A stretch of 34,940 nucleotides of DNA, taken from Mageeibacillus sp. UBA3708. Lineage in GTDB: Bacteria; Bacillota; Clostridia; Saccharofermentanales; Saccharofermentanaceae. This document shows positions 7,275 to 14,078 of the stretch, one piece after another; positions within the stretch are counted from its first letter, which is position 1, and the number at the start of each line of letters is the position of its first letter. The translations under genes were made by a program, and so were the position numbers. The notes under the pieces were generated by a model that had not been told where the DNA came from, did not search any database, and saw only the letters and a program-made list of their open reading frames with translations. The stretch covers positions 1 through 34,940 of the forward strand of contig DFIB01000029.1 in assembly GCA_002371375.1 (NCBI GenBank), given 5' to 3'.

Positions 7275-8188
7275 GATTCCACCTTCTTTCTTCTGATCGA
7301 CCATGCTCCCAGGATTACTGCAAATATGATGAACGGGATCATTGCGATAAGGCCGTTAGGATAAGGTCCTAATACCATGTACTTATTGATATCGGGATCA
7401 TTTGCATTCATGAACAGCAGGGGACACGTTGCTATCGCATTGAACGATCCGTGCATTAAAGCTGCGTACCAGATGCACTTTGTTCTGTCATATACTATCT
7501 CCTCCAGTATACCAAGCGTTATGCAGCAGATGGTAAATACGATAAGTCCAAGCACCGGTGCACCGAGGTAGTCAAAGCCGTACTCGTAGCCTCCGAATAT
7601 CAGTGCAGGAAAGTGGAATACTCCCCAGATGGTGCCGCCTATAAGCCATGTTCCTACCTTGCCGAAACTCTTGCCCAGCTCAGGGTAGAGGAATCCTCTC
7701 CATCCGACTTCCTCGCCTATGGCCGTGATGATATTTATAAAGGGTGCTATGAGCGCAGTGGGGACGAGCTGAACGATCAGGTATGTCTTCATATCCATTC
7801 CTGCCTGCTCCAGCATTTCCATAATGTCTACGCCTTGCGCCTCTGCCTGTGCGATCAACATAGATCCGTTAGTATCAAACAAGTTCGGAAAGATGACAAA
7901 AAACAGACAAGCGCCGGCAACTGTCAGGGGGAGCGCCACATAAGCTGCAAGGAAGAGCCATTTGATGTTGCCCTTGAACTTCGGCTTCCATCCCATGCCC
8001 TTGAGATTTCCCTTAGCGATCCAGGCTGCAATGAGCGGAGCGAACATGCAGACTGCCAAACTTCCGCGGAATACCAGCGCTCCCGTAGTTCCGGGATTAT
8101 TGACCATATAGAGGGATCCGATGATCTGCAGTGTCCATGCGATAACATAGGTGATCACAATAAACTTAATGACTTTCTTCTTATCCAT
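7271..8188 (-). CDS. CPBP-family intramembrane metalloprotease-like protein
   Basis: The 305-residue membrane protein has about eight hydrophobic helices and the three CPBP (Abi/CAAX) motifs: EEVGWRGFL (motif 1, the EExxxR glutamates), FHFPA (motif 2) and a late HGSFNA (motif 3). The putative catalytic Glu pair and His residues are intact, so it may cleave peptides within the membrane. Family members act in prenyl-protein processing or in bacteriocin self-immunity; which applies is not shown. It is the first gene of the operon, just downstream of a strong promoter with an operator, and its stop overlaps the GntR start by 4 nt. Confidence 0.88.
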   Translation of the reverse strand: MDKKKVIKFIVITYVIAWTLQIIGSLYMVNNPGTTGALVFRGSLAVCMFAPLIAAWIAKGNLKGMGWKPKFKGNIKWLFLAAYVALPLTVAGACLFFVIFPNLFDTNGSMLIAQAEAQGVDIMEMLEQAGMDMKTYLIVQLVPTALIAPFINIITAIGEEVGWRGFLYPELGKSFGKVGTWLIGGTIWGVFHFPALIFGGYEYGFDYLGAPVLGLIVFTICCITLGILEEIVYDRTKCIWYAALMHGSFNAIATCPLLFMNANDPDINKYMVLGPYPNGLIAMIPFIIFAVILGAWSIRRKKVES

Positions 8189-8226
8189 ACCTGTCCTCTT
8201 TCCTGCACATAAGATGCTGTATGCTT

Positions 8227-8247
8227 TGTATTAGTGCTTGTAATACA
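8227..8247. promoter_or_regulatory. palindromic operator of the GntR operon
   Basis: Perfect inverted repeat TGTATTA-N7-TAATACA (8227-8233 and 8241-8247). It lies directly downstream of the -10 box on the minus strand, around the expected transcription start, so a bound YtrA-type dimer would block initiation. Assignment to this GntR protein is inference. Confidence 0.8.
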
Positions 8248-8248
8248 G

Positions 8249-8277
8249 ACTATACACAGGCAGAGACCCGATGTCAA
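8249..8277 (-). promoter_or_regulatory. sigma-A-type promoter of the CPBP-GntR-DUF5808 operon
   Basis: On the minus strand TTGACA (8277-8272) is followed after 17 nt by TATAGT (8254-8249). This is a near-consensus promoter about 60 nt before the CPBP start codon. Confidence 0.85.
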
Positions 8278-8375
8278 TATATTTTCGATAGTTTTCACTT
8301 TGTTCAAACACGGAGGGGGTCTTCGGAAGTACAATTAATAGTGGATAACCAATAATAATATGGAGGTGACAGTCT

Positions 8376-9521
8376 ATGGCTAACAGAATTGTTCTTAATC
8401 AGGTCTCGTATCACGGTGAGGGTGCGATCAATGAGATCCCTGCGCTCGCGGCGGCAAGAGGGTTCAAGAAGATTTTTGTAGTGTCTGATCCCGGGCTCGT
8501 GAAGTGCGGAACGACAGCAAAGATAACAGACATTTTGGATGGTGCAGGAATCGCTTATGCGCTGTTCGATGAGGTCAAGCCGAACCCGACGATCGAGAAT
8601 GTTCAGGCAGGTGTTGCAGCTTTCAAGGCAGCAGATGCGGATTCCATCATCGCGGTAGGCGGCGGATCGGCCATGGACACATCGAAAGCAATCGGCATAA
8701 TAATCACGAACCCCGAGTTCGAGGATGTGAGATCGCTCGAGGGCGTGGCTCCCACAAAGAATCATGCGGTTCCTACAATTGCAGTCCCGACTACATCAGG
8801 TACGGCAGCTGAAGTTACAATAAATTATGTTATTACTGATGTTCAGAAGCAGCGTAAATTTGTGTGCGTTGATGAACATGATATACCGGAAGTTGCAATT
8901 GTCGATCCGGTAATGATGTATTCAATGCCGGCATCGCTTTGCGCATCAACAGGAATGGATGCCCTCACTCACGCTATAGAAGGTTACACGACCAAGGCAG
9001 CCTGGGAGATGACGGACATGTTCCACCTCGAAGCAATAAAGCTCATCGCAGCAAACCTCCGCAAGTCTGTAGCAGGTGATCCCGAGGGCCGTAAGCAGAT
9101 GGCACTTGCACAGTACATTGCAGGTCAGGGCTTCTCCAACGTCGGCCTGGGAATCGCGCATTCCATGGCACATACCCTGGGTGCACATTACGACACTCCT
9201 CACGGCGTCGCATGCGCAATGTTTCTGCCGATAGTCATGGAATACAACCAGGATTACACAGGTGAGAGATACCGCGAGATCGCAAGGGCGATGGGAGTGG
9301 CAGGCGTAGATAATATGTCACAGGCCGAGTACAGACAGGCCGCCATCGATGCAGTAAAACAGTTGTCGGTTGATGTCGGTATTCCCACAAAGAACGAGAA
9401 GATCCGTGAAGAGGATCTGAAGCAGCTGGCAGATGAGGCATATGCAGATGCGTGCCGTCCCGGTAACCCGAGAGATGCTTCTGCAGAGGATATGATCGAG
9501 TTGTACAGGAAGCTGATGTAA
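8376..9521 (+). CDS. fucO: lactaldehyde reductase / 1,2-propanediol oxidoreductase (iron-containing ADH)
   Basis: The 381-residue protein follows E. coli FucO closely along its whole length as I recall it, including PEFEDVRSLEG, AVPTTSGTAAEVTINYVITD and RKFVCVD. The nucleotide-binding GGGSAMD is at 95-101. Metal ligands are Asp195, His199, His262 and His276, matching the E. coli ligands with an offset of one. It reduces lactaldehyde to 1,2-propanediol with NADH in anaerobic fucose or rhamnose breakdown; the enzyme is cytosolic. GGAGGTGA lies 6 nt before the ATG. No other fucose genes are next to it, so it may serve general aldehyde reduction. Its stop is followed after 6 nt by a repeat hairpin. 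Confidence 0.92.
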   Translation: MANRIVLNQVSYHGEGAINEIPALAAARGFKKIFVVSDPGLVKCGTTAKITDILDGAGIAYALFDEVKPNPTIENVQAGVAAFKAADADSIIAVGGGSAMDTSKAIGIIITNPEFEDVRSLEGVAPTKNHAVPTIAVPTTSGTAAEVTINYVITDVQKQRKFVCVDEHDIPEVAIVDPVMMYSMPASLCASTGMDALTHAIEGYTTKAAWEMTDMFHLEAIKLIAANLRKSVAGDPEGRKQMALAQYIAGQGFSNVGLGIAHSMAHTLGAHYDTPHGVACAMFLPIVMEYNQDYTGERYREIARAMGVAGVDNMSQAEYRQAAIDAVKQLSVDVGIPTKNEKIREEDLKQLADEAYADACRPGNPRDASAEDMIELYRKLM

Positions 9522-9527
9522 AGGGGC

Positions 9528-9641
9528 GCTCAATGCCGCTGTTCCGGAACTCAGTCGCACTTCGCGGGAGTGAGTGTGTGCAAAACTTCTTGCATGCATG
9601 CCCGCTCGTGCTCAAAGCAGTTCCGGGACAGTGCATTGAGC
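9528..9641. repeat. E1 hairpin repeat, copy 1 (after fucO)
   Basis: A ~114-bp element starting 6 nt after the fucO stop. Arms GCTCAATGCCGCTGTTCC.. (9528-9551) and ..GGGACAGTGCATTGAGC (9619-9641) pair over ~23 bp with few mismatches. The interior, with CGCACTTCGCGG and CCCGCTCGTGCTCAAAGC, is shared with the copies at 16653 and 23085. Confidence 0.9.
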
Positions 9642-9676
9642 TTACGTTGGGGTGACTTAGGTGCCCGGTATGCCGG

Positions 9677-9711
9677 CGGAAGTCCGCTCGCAAGCAGTTG
9701 CAGGCTTCACA
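9677..9711. repeat. E2 hairpin repeat
   Basis: Core GGAAGTCCGCTCGCAAGC followed by GGCTTCAC. It folds as a short hairpin (GAAGTCCGC with the GC-rich right arm) and recurs at 16804 and 23231, and inverted at 10431. Confidence 0.8.
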
Positions 9712-9750
9712 GGTGGTAGCTTGTACGACAGATGACAACGACAGATGACA

Positions 9751-9815
9751 ACACTGAACAATTTGACCTGTTACACTGAAATCCGTTCAGTGCAGCAGGC
9801 CTTTTTGTTCAGTGT
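9751..9815 (+). terminator. E3 nested hairpin, probable intrinsic terminator
   Basis: An inner stem, ACCTGTTACACTGAA (9766-9780) with TTCAGTGCAGCAGGC (9786-9800), loop ATCCG, is followed by CTTTTT. An outer stem ACACTGAACAA (9751-9761) with TTGTTCAGTGT (9805-9815) could compete with it. The module recurs at 23335, where the stem changes in a compensatory way (GCCTGTT/AACAGGC). Confidence 0.65.
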
Positions 9816-9886
9816 AATATACAGTCGTGTCATCCGAGGCAGTCAGACATTTATTCACCAGGTGACTTGATCGACCTACATCCTGT

Positions 9887-10298
9887 TTCCGCGAGATTTT
9901 TAGTTCTTTCCGCGGAAATTGCGGAAAGAACCCTAATTATCGCGGAATCCGCATGAATTGTTTTTTCTTCCGCAGTTTATGCGGAAGGATTACTGCTTTC
10001 CGGCGGAAACGATGATCTTACCGCTGCGGTCAGACAGTTGAAGCTTCAGTCAGTTCAGTTGTCTGCAGCTAACATAAATCCTGTTTTTTACCCTGCCGGC
10101 GTGGTTCCGGAAACTTCCCCATTCTGCTTAACAAAAGTGTTTGTTTTTATAGAAAATGGGGAATAATAGCTATATTTCCCCATTTCTCTGAAAAATCAGG
10201 CAGGAATTTTATTTTTATGGGGAAGTTTATAACTGACCGGTTGATGGCAGTCCCGGTCGACCAATATGATCAAGTTACTCACGTCACTCTGTGAAGCC
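9887..10298. repeat. long inverted repeat, arm A (modules E4 and E5)
   Basis: Reverse complement of 16829-17250, most exact over about 10060-10298. The E4 part (9887-10010) is rich in short TTCCGCGGAA/CTTCCGCAGTTTATGCGG hairpins. E5 (10061-10260) has nested inverted repeats: AAACTTCCCCAT and ATGGGGAAGTTT outside, AATGGGGAA and TTCCCCATT inside, around an AGCT centre. No coding frame is maintained. Confidence 0.85.
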
Positions 10299-10350
10299 CT
10301 CGACTGCTTGCGAGCGGGCTTTGTCGAGTCGATGCAAAACGATCCGTGAT

Positions 10351-10399
10351 AGCTCAAGCCCTGTCCCGGAACTGCTTTGAGCACGAGCGGGCATGCCCC
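10351..10399. repeat. partial E1 repeat, inverted
   Basis: CCTGTCCCGGAACTGCTTTG followed by AGCACGAGCGGGCATGCC is the reverse complement of the right half of the E1 element. It faces the rrf2 gene, whose transcripts would read it in the E1 sense orientation. Confidence 0.8.
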
Positions 10400-10430
10400 G
10401 TCACCCAAGTCGTCAAAGCAACTACCTGTC

Positions 10431-10524
10431 AAGCCCGCAGCTGCTTGCGAGCGGACTTCCGCAGGTTTTGGCGCCGGGACAGTTGTCCGAAGGATCAACT
10501 CAACAAAAAGCGAGTGCCAAAACC
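10431..10524. repeat. inverted E2 plus a hairpin facing rrf2
   Basis: 10431-10462 is an inverted E2 copy. Next, GGTTTTGGC (10464-10472) pairs perfectly with GCCAAAACC (10516-10524). Read on the minus strand this would form a stem ~36 nt after the rrf2 stop and could terminate or protect that transcript. The rest of 9522-10559 shows no gene. Confidence 0.65.
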
Positions 10525-10559
10525 GAGGACTGTAGCGAGCAGGTCAGCTGAGGGCGCTC

Positions 10560-10955
10560 TTATACCAGATCGCTCAGCTTCTTGCTGTAGAAGAAGTCGT
10601 GGACTGTTTTGTCGAATTCTTTCCAGAGGGGGAGGGTCTTGCAGCCCTTGCGGCGGGAGCACAGATTGCTCTTGTCGGCGAGGCAGGCGACGGAGTTGAG
10701 GGGGCCCTCCATGAGCTCGATGATCTCGCCGATCTTGTAGCGCTCAGGCTTCTTGACGAGCTTGTAGCCGCCACCTTTGCCACTTGCGCCGACGATAAGG
10801 CCGCCGGCGACCATGTCCTTGACGATTATCTCAAGGTACTTTTTGGAAATCTCCTGGCGTTCGGCGATGTCCTTGAGGGGGACGTAGTTACCGTCGTTGT
10901 GTTCTGCCAGATCTATCATTACCCTGATCGCATATCTTCCCTTGGTGGATATCAT
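10560..10955 (-). CDS. Rrf2-family regulator, IscR/CymR-like with three cysteines
   Basis: The 131-residue protein begins MISTKGRYAIRVMIDLA, the hallmark start of Rrf2 proteins, with a winged helix to about residue 70. Cys91, Cys99 and Cys105 (C-X7-C-X5-C) sit where IscR-type members bind a [2Fe-2S] cluster. AAGGAGA precedes the ATG. It is divergent from nifS-nifU. CymR of B. subtilis represses cysteine-synthesis genes including mccA-mccB and lacks the cluster; IscR controls Fe-S genes. This protein seems to combine the two contexts. Palindromes CCTA...TAGG in its own promoter and in three others nearby (11026, 12667, 17953) are the likely operators. Confidence 0.9.
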   Translation of the reverse strand: MISTKGRYAIRVMIDLAEHNDGNYVPLKDIAERQEISKKYLEIIVKDMVAGGLIVGASGKGGGYKLVKKPERYKIGEIIELMEGPLNSVACLADKSNLCSRRKGCKTLPLWKEFDKTVHDFFYSKKLSDLV

Positions 10956-10985
10956 GATGATTCTCCTTCAGAATTGTTTTCACCT

Positions 10986-11015
10986 ATTATACCTAAAGGT
11001 TAGTAGGTAAATCAA
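10986..11015 (-). promoter_or_regulatory. rrf2 promoter with embedded operator
   Basis: On the minus strand TTGATT (11015-11010), 18 nt, then TATAAT (10991-10986). The spacer contains CCTACTAACCTTTAGG (11007-10992), a 16-bp version of the CCTA/TAGG palindrome, so the regulator probably represses itself. Confidence 0.75.
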
Positions 11016-11025
11016 GCGCTAATCA

Positions 11026-11058
11026 CCTATTGACATAGTAGGCGAATGGATATATTAT
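11026..11058 (+). promoter_or_regulatory. nifS-nifU promoter with Rrf2-type operator
   Basis: CCTATTGACATAGTAGG (11026-11042) is a 17-bp CCTA-N9-TAGG palindrome that contains the -35 box TTGACA (11030-11035). TATTAT at 11053-11058 is at 17 nt spacing. Confidence 0.82.
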
Positions 11059-11092
11059 CACAATGCAATAATGAGCAAAGGAGACTAATACA

Positions 11093-12277
11093 TTGATTTA
11101 CGCTGACAATGCAGCCACGACTAAAATGAGTGAAGCGTCGCTCAAGACGATGATAGATCTGATGGAAGATACTTACGGTAATCCGTCCAGCCTGTATACT
11201 TTCGGGCAGAAGGCCAAGGAAGTACTGGAGAAGGCGAGGGCTGATGTAGCCGGGGCGATCGGAGCACAGCCTCAGGAGATACTGTTCACTTCGGGAGGAA
11301 GTGAGGCAGACAACCAGGCGATAATAACGGCGGCAAAGCTGGGTGCGGCTAAGGGGAAGAAGCACATTATTTCCACCGCCTTCGAGCATCACGCTGTTCT
11401 GCATACACTTAACAAGCTCAAGAAGGAGGGATACGAGATCACGCTTCTTGACGTACACGAGAACGGCATTGTGCTGCCGGAGCAGGTTGAGGAGGCGATC
11501 CGCGAGGATACGGCACTTGTCACGGTGATGTATGTTAATAACGAGATCGGTACGATTCAGCCGATCAGGGAGATCGGCGCGGTGTGCAGGAAGCACGGCG
11601 TGCTGTTCCACACTGATGCGGTGCAGGCGGTCGGACATATAAGAGTGAATGTTGAAGATGATAATATCGACATGCTGTCGGCGTCCGGGCATAAGTTTCA
11701 CGGGCCGAAGGGGACGGGTTTTCTCTATGCAAAGAAGGGGATAAGGCTCGTCAACCTGATCGAGGGCGGCGCCCAGGAGAAAGGAAGGCGCGCGGGTACT
11801 GAGAATGTTCCGGGTATCGCGGCAATGGCGACGGCACTGACGGAAGCTGTCGCGAATCTGGATGCATACAAGGCTAAGCTCACGCCTGTAAGGGACAAGA
11901 TCATCGCCGGACTCAATGAGATACCGCATTCTGCGATCAACGGCGATGAAGTGAGAAGGGTGCCCGGCAATGTGAACTTCTGTTTCGAGGGGATCGAGGG
12001 CGAGTCATTGCTCCTGCTCCTTGATGACAAGGGCATTGCGGCTTCGTCGGGAAGTGCGTGCACATCCGGTTCGCTTGATCCGAGCCACGTGCTGCTGGCG
12101 ATCGGCAGGGTTCACGACGTGGCGCACGGTTCGCTCCGCCTGTCGATCGGGGAAGATATAACGGATGAGGATGCCGACTACATTATCAAGTCGGTTAAGG
12201 AAGTAGTTGAATATCTGCGAGGATTCTCGCCCGTGTGGAGAGACCTCGTTGCAGGCAAGGGTCAGTTCATTTTATAA
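11093..12277 (+). CDS. nifS: cysteine desulfurase, NifS/IscS group
   Basis: The 394-residue PLP enzyme has the group I desulfurase pattern: EADNQAI near residue 71, His100 in FEHHAV, the PLP lysine Lys201 in SGHKFHGPKG, RRAGTENV at 232-239 and the catalytic Cys323 in SSGSACTSG. It takes sulfur from cysteine as a persulfide, giving alanine, and passes it to the NifU scaffold encoded 12 nt downstream. The start is TTG at 11093 with AAAGGAG about 9 nt before; the protein start MIYADNAATT is canonical. The promoter carries the Rrf2 operator. Could equally be called iscS. Confidence 0.95.
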   Translation: MIYADNAATTKMSEASLKTMIDLMEDTYGNPSSLYTFGQKAKEVLEKARADVAGAIGAQPQEILFTSGGSEADNQAIITAAKLGAAKGKKHIISTAFEHHAVLHTLNKLKKEGYEITLLDVHENGIVLPEQVEEAIREDTALVTVMYVNNEIGTIQPIREIGAVCRKHGVLFHTDAVQAVGHIRVNVEDDNIDMLSASGHKFHGPKGTGFLYAKKGIRLVNLIEGGAQEKGRRAGTENVPGIAAMATALTEAVANLDAYKAKLTPVRDKIIAGLNEIPHSAINGDEVRRVPGNVNFCFEGIEGESLLLLLDDKGIAASSGSACTSGSLDPSHVLLAIGRVHDVAHGSLRLSIGEDITDEDADYIIKSVKEVVEYLRGFSPVWRDLVAGKGQFIL

Positions 12278-12289
12278 GGGGGATAATAC

Positions 12290-12664
12290 ATGGCACTTTA
12301 CAGCGAGAAAGTAATGGATCATTTCAGGAATCCGAGGAACGTGGGCGTGCTCGAGGATGCCAACGGCGTCGGTACGGTGGGCAACGCCAAGTGCGGGGAC
12401 ATCATGAAGATGTACCTGAAGATCGAGGACGATATTGTCAAGGATGTCAAATTCGAGACTTTCGGATGCGGCAGCGCGATCGCATCGAGTTCAATGGCAA
12501 CCGAGCTCATCAAGGGCAAGCCCGTTGAGGAAGCCCGCAAGCTTACGAACAAGGCGGTGGCAGAGGCGCTGGACGGTCTTCCTGATTATAAAATGCACTG
12601 CTCGGTACTTGCTCAGGAGGCGATAGAAGCCGCTTTGAAGGATTACGAAGAACATAACCTATAA
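12290..12664 (+). CDS. nifU: Fe-S cluster scaffold protein NifU/IscU type
   Basis: The 124-residue protein begins MALYSEKVMDHFRNPRNVG, the canonical IscU start, with the three cluster cysteines Cys35 (AKCGD), Cys60 (FGCGSA) and Cys104 (HCSVLA), plus Asp37 and His103. It is the N-terminal scaffold domain only, without the ferredoxin-like or C-terminal Nfu domains of nitrogen-fixing NifU. It assembles [2Fe-2S] and [4Fe-4S] clusters with sulfur from the preceding desulfurase. No hscA/hscB or fdx genes follow, which is usual for Clostridia. The next promoter begins 2 nt after its stop. Confidence 0.95.
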   Translation: MALYSEKVMDHFRNPRNVGVLEDANGVGTVGNAKCGDIMKMYLKIEDDIVKDVKFETFGCGSAIASSSMATELIKGKPVEEARKLTNKAVAEALDGLPDYKMHCSVLAQEAIEAALKDYEEHNL

Positions 12665-12666
12665 AA

Positions 12667-12699
12667 CCTATTGACAGAGTAGGAATTAGCAATTATAAT
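12667..12699 (+). promoter_or_regulatory. promoter and Rrf2-type operator of the mccB leader
   Basis: CCTATTGACAGAGTAGG (12667-12683) contains TTGACA (12671-12676); after 17 nt comes a perfect TATAAT (12694-12699). The operator has the same CCTA-N9-TAGG form as at 11026 and 17953. Confidence 0.88.
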
Positions 12700-12732
12700 G
12701 TCCTCAGCATTGAGGAAAGGAGAGGCATACAA

Positions 12733-12810
12733 ATGCGTTACATGTGTTGTCGAATGTATATCAGACGGGCTTGTCGGGCATTGTGCCTCGATACGATTCG
12801 ATGTTGCTGA
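12733..12810 (+). CDS. cysteine-rich leader peptide of the mccB operon attenuator
   Basis: A 25-codon ORF beginning MRYMCCRMY and ending RCC, with five Cys codons of which two are adjacent (12745-12750). GGAAAGGAG just before the ATG gives good spacing. The second leader in this window (18018) shares the MCCRM core although the surrounding sequence differs. It lies between a strong promoter and a hairpin terminator, before the cystathionine-lyase gene. Nucleotides 12766-12774 of the ORF can pair with the 5' arm of the terminator. This is the arrangement of a translation-dependent attenuator sensing charged Cys-tRNA: stalling at the Cys codons leaves the antiterminator free. The peptide itself probably has no other role. 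Confidence 0.8.
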   Translation: MRYMCCRMYIRRACRALCLDTIRCC

Positions 12811-12868
12811 ATCGCGACTTATGAAGATCAACAGGCCCGGAGAGATGAATGAACTCCGGGCCTTACTT
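12766..12868 (+). promoter_or_regulatory. attenuator: antiterminator and intrinsic terminator before mccB
   Basis: Terminator: AGGCCCGGAG (12833-12842) with CTCCGGGCCT (12854-12863), 10 bp, then a weak T-rich run TTACTTATT. Antiterminator: CGGGCTTGT (12766-12774) can pair with ACAGGCCCG (12831-12839), nine pairs with one G-U, which sequesters the terminator's 5' arm. The two folds exclude each other. Direct repeats ATTCCAAACAA follow before the mccB ribosome binding site. Confidence 0.78.
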
Positions 12869-12913
12869 ATTCCAAACAACTAATTCCAAACAATAGAAAG
12901 AAGGTTATTACAA

Positions 12914-14065
12914 ATGAGCTTAAGCAGAAATTCTTTACTTATTCACGGCGGTATTGACGGAGACGAGAAGACAGGTGCCGTAAATGTGCCGGTCTATCAG
13001 ACATCAACATACAAGCAGGACGGACTCGGCAAGGACAGGGGATGGGAGTATTCAAGGACCGGCAACCCCACGAGGGCAGCACTTGAGAAGCTGATCGCAG
13101 ATCTTGAGGAAGGTCAGTACGGACTTGCTTTCGCTTCGGGGCTTGCAGCAATCGATACGGTATTGTCGCTGTTCAAGTCAGGTGACAAGCTGATCGTGTC
13201 TGACAATATCTACGGCGGAACGTTCAGGATTCTGGATAATGTATTCAAGAACTTCAACATCACATATAAGATCGTTAACACCTCAGATCTTAAGGCAGTT
13301 GAAGAAGCTATCGACGATGACGTCAAAGCTGTCTACATCGAGACCCCCGCAAATCCTCTTCTGACGATAACTGATATAGAGGCAGTGTCTAAGATCGCCA
13401 AGAAGCACAACAAGCTCGTTATTGTGGATAACACTTTCCTCACTCCTTATCTGCAGCGCCCGCTCTCGCTCGGTGCTGACATTGTCGTTCACAGCGGCAC
13501 GAAATACCTGGGCGGCCACTCCGACACTATATCCGGTTTTGCGGTCGTTAAGGACAAGGCTCTGGCGGACAGGCTCTACTATCTGCAGAACGCGATCGGA
13601 GGCGTCCTGGCACCCTGGGACAGCTTCCTTATAATCAGAGGGATCAAGACTCTCGGCGTACGCATGGACAGGCATGTGGCAAATGCTGATAAGATCGCAA
13701 GATGGCTCGTGGAAAGCGGATTTGTCAGCAAGGTATATTACCCCGGGCTTGAGAGCGACCCGGGCTATGAGATACAGAAGAAGCAGGCTGACGGAGCCGG
13801 CGCGATGATATCCTTTGTGCTGAATGATAAGTATGACTACAAAGTGTTCTTTGAGAAGCTCAGACTCGTCACTCTTGCAGAGAGCCTCGGAGGCGTGGAG
13901 TCACTCGTGTGCCACCCTGCTACGATGACTCACGCAGCGATACCTGCCGATGTCAGGAAGAGCGTCGGTATAGTTGATGAACTCATCAGATTGTCAGTAG
14001 GGATCGAGGATGCGGATGACATTATCGATGATCTCAGGCAGGCAATAGAGGCTTCTGCTAAGTGA
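12914..14065 (+). CDS. mccB: cystathionine gamma-lyase / trans-sulfuration PLP enzyme
   Basis: The 383-residue protein is of the Cys/Met-metabolism PLP family: EYSRTGNPTR (46-54), ASGLAAIDTVL, the PLP-lysine Lys197 in HSGTKYLGGHSD and the late ESLGGVESLVCHPATMTHA. The family also includes cystathionine beta-lyase and gamma-synthase. I favour gamma-lyase because the next gene is a close relative of MccA (cystathionine beta-synthase), as in the B. subtilis mccA-mccB pair, so cystathionine from homocysteine would be cleaved to cysteine. Expression is probably limited by the Rrf2 operator and by the Cys leader attenuator just upstream. The mccA start follows 13 nt after its stop. Confidence 0.88.
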   Translation: MSLSRNSLLIHGGIDGDEKTGAVNVPVYQTSTYKQDGLGKDRGWEYSRTGNPTRAALEKLIADLEEGQYGLAFASGLAAIDTVLSLFKSGDKLIVSDNIYGGTFRILDNVFKNFNITYKIVNTSDLKAVEEAIDDDVKAVYIETPANPLLTITDIEAVSKIAKKHNKLVIVDNTFLTPYLQRPLSLGADIVVHSGTKYLGGHSDTISGFAVVKDKALADRLYYLQNAIGGVLAPWDSFLIIRGIKTLGVRMDRHVANADKIARWLVESGFVSKVYYPGLESDPGYEIQKKQADGAGAMISFVLNDKYDYKVFFEKLRLVTLAESLGGVESLVCHPATMTHAAIPADVRKSVGIVDELIRLSVGIEDADDIIDDLRQAIEASAK

Positions 14066-14078
14066 AGGGGTGGCGAAG

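Noticed and set aside
9235..9738. Minus-strand ORF through fucO and the E1/E2 repeats, whose peptide pieces recur near 16602-16883, 23108-23323 and 10346-10699 (CLRADFRR, NCFEHER)
   Set aside because: The recurrence comes from the DNA repeats. The pieces appear in different frames and orders, some run antisense into real genes, and there is no ribosome binding site.
11027..11929. 300-codon minus-strand ORF opposite nifS
   Set aside because: A shadow of the nifS frame; the plus-strand desulfurase is complete with all active-site motifs.
12698..12883. 61-codon plus-strand ORF across the mccB leader region
   Set aside because: It starts within the -10 box and crosses the terminator in a different frame from the well-placed leader ORF at 12733.
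12684..12913. SAM riboswitch or cysteine T-box before mccB
   Set aside because: The T-box sequence and the SAM-I core are not seen; the Cys-codon leader with alternative hairpins explains the region better.
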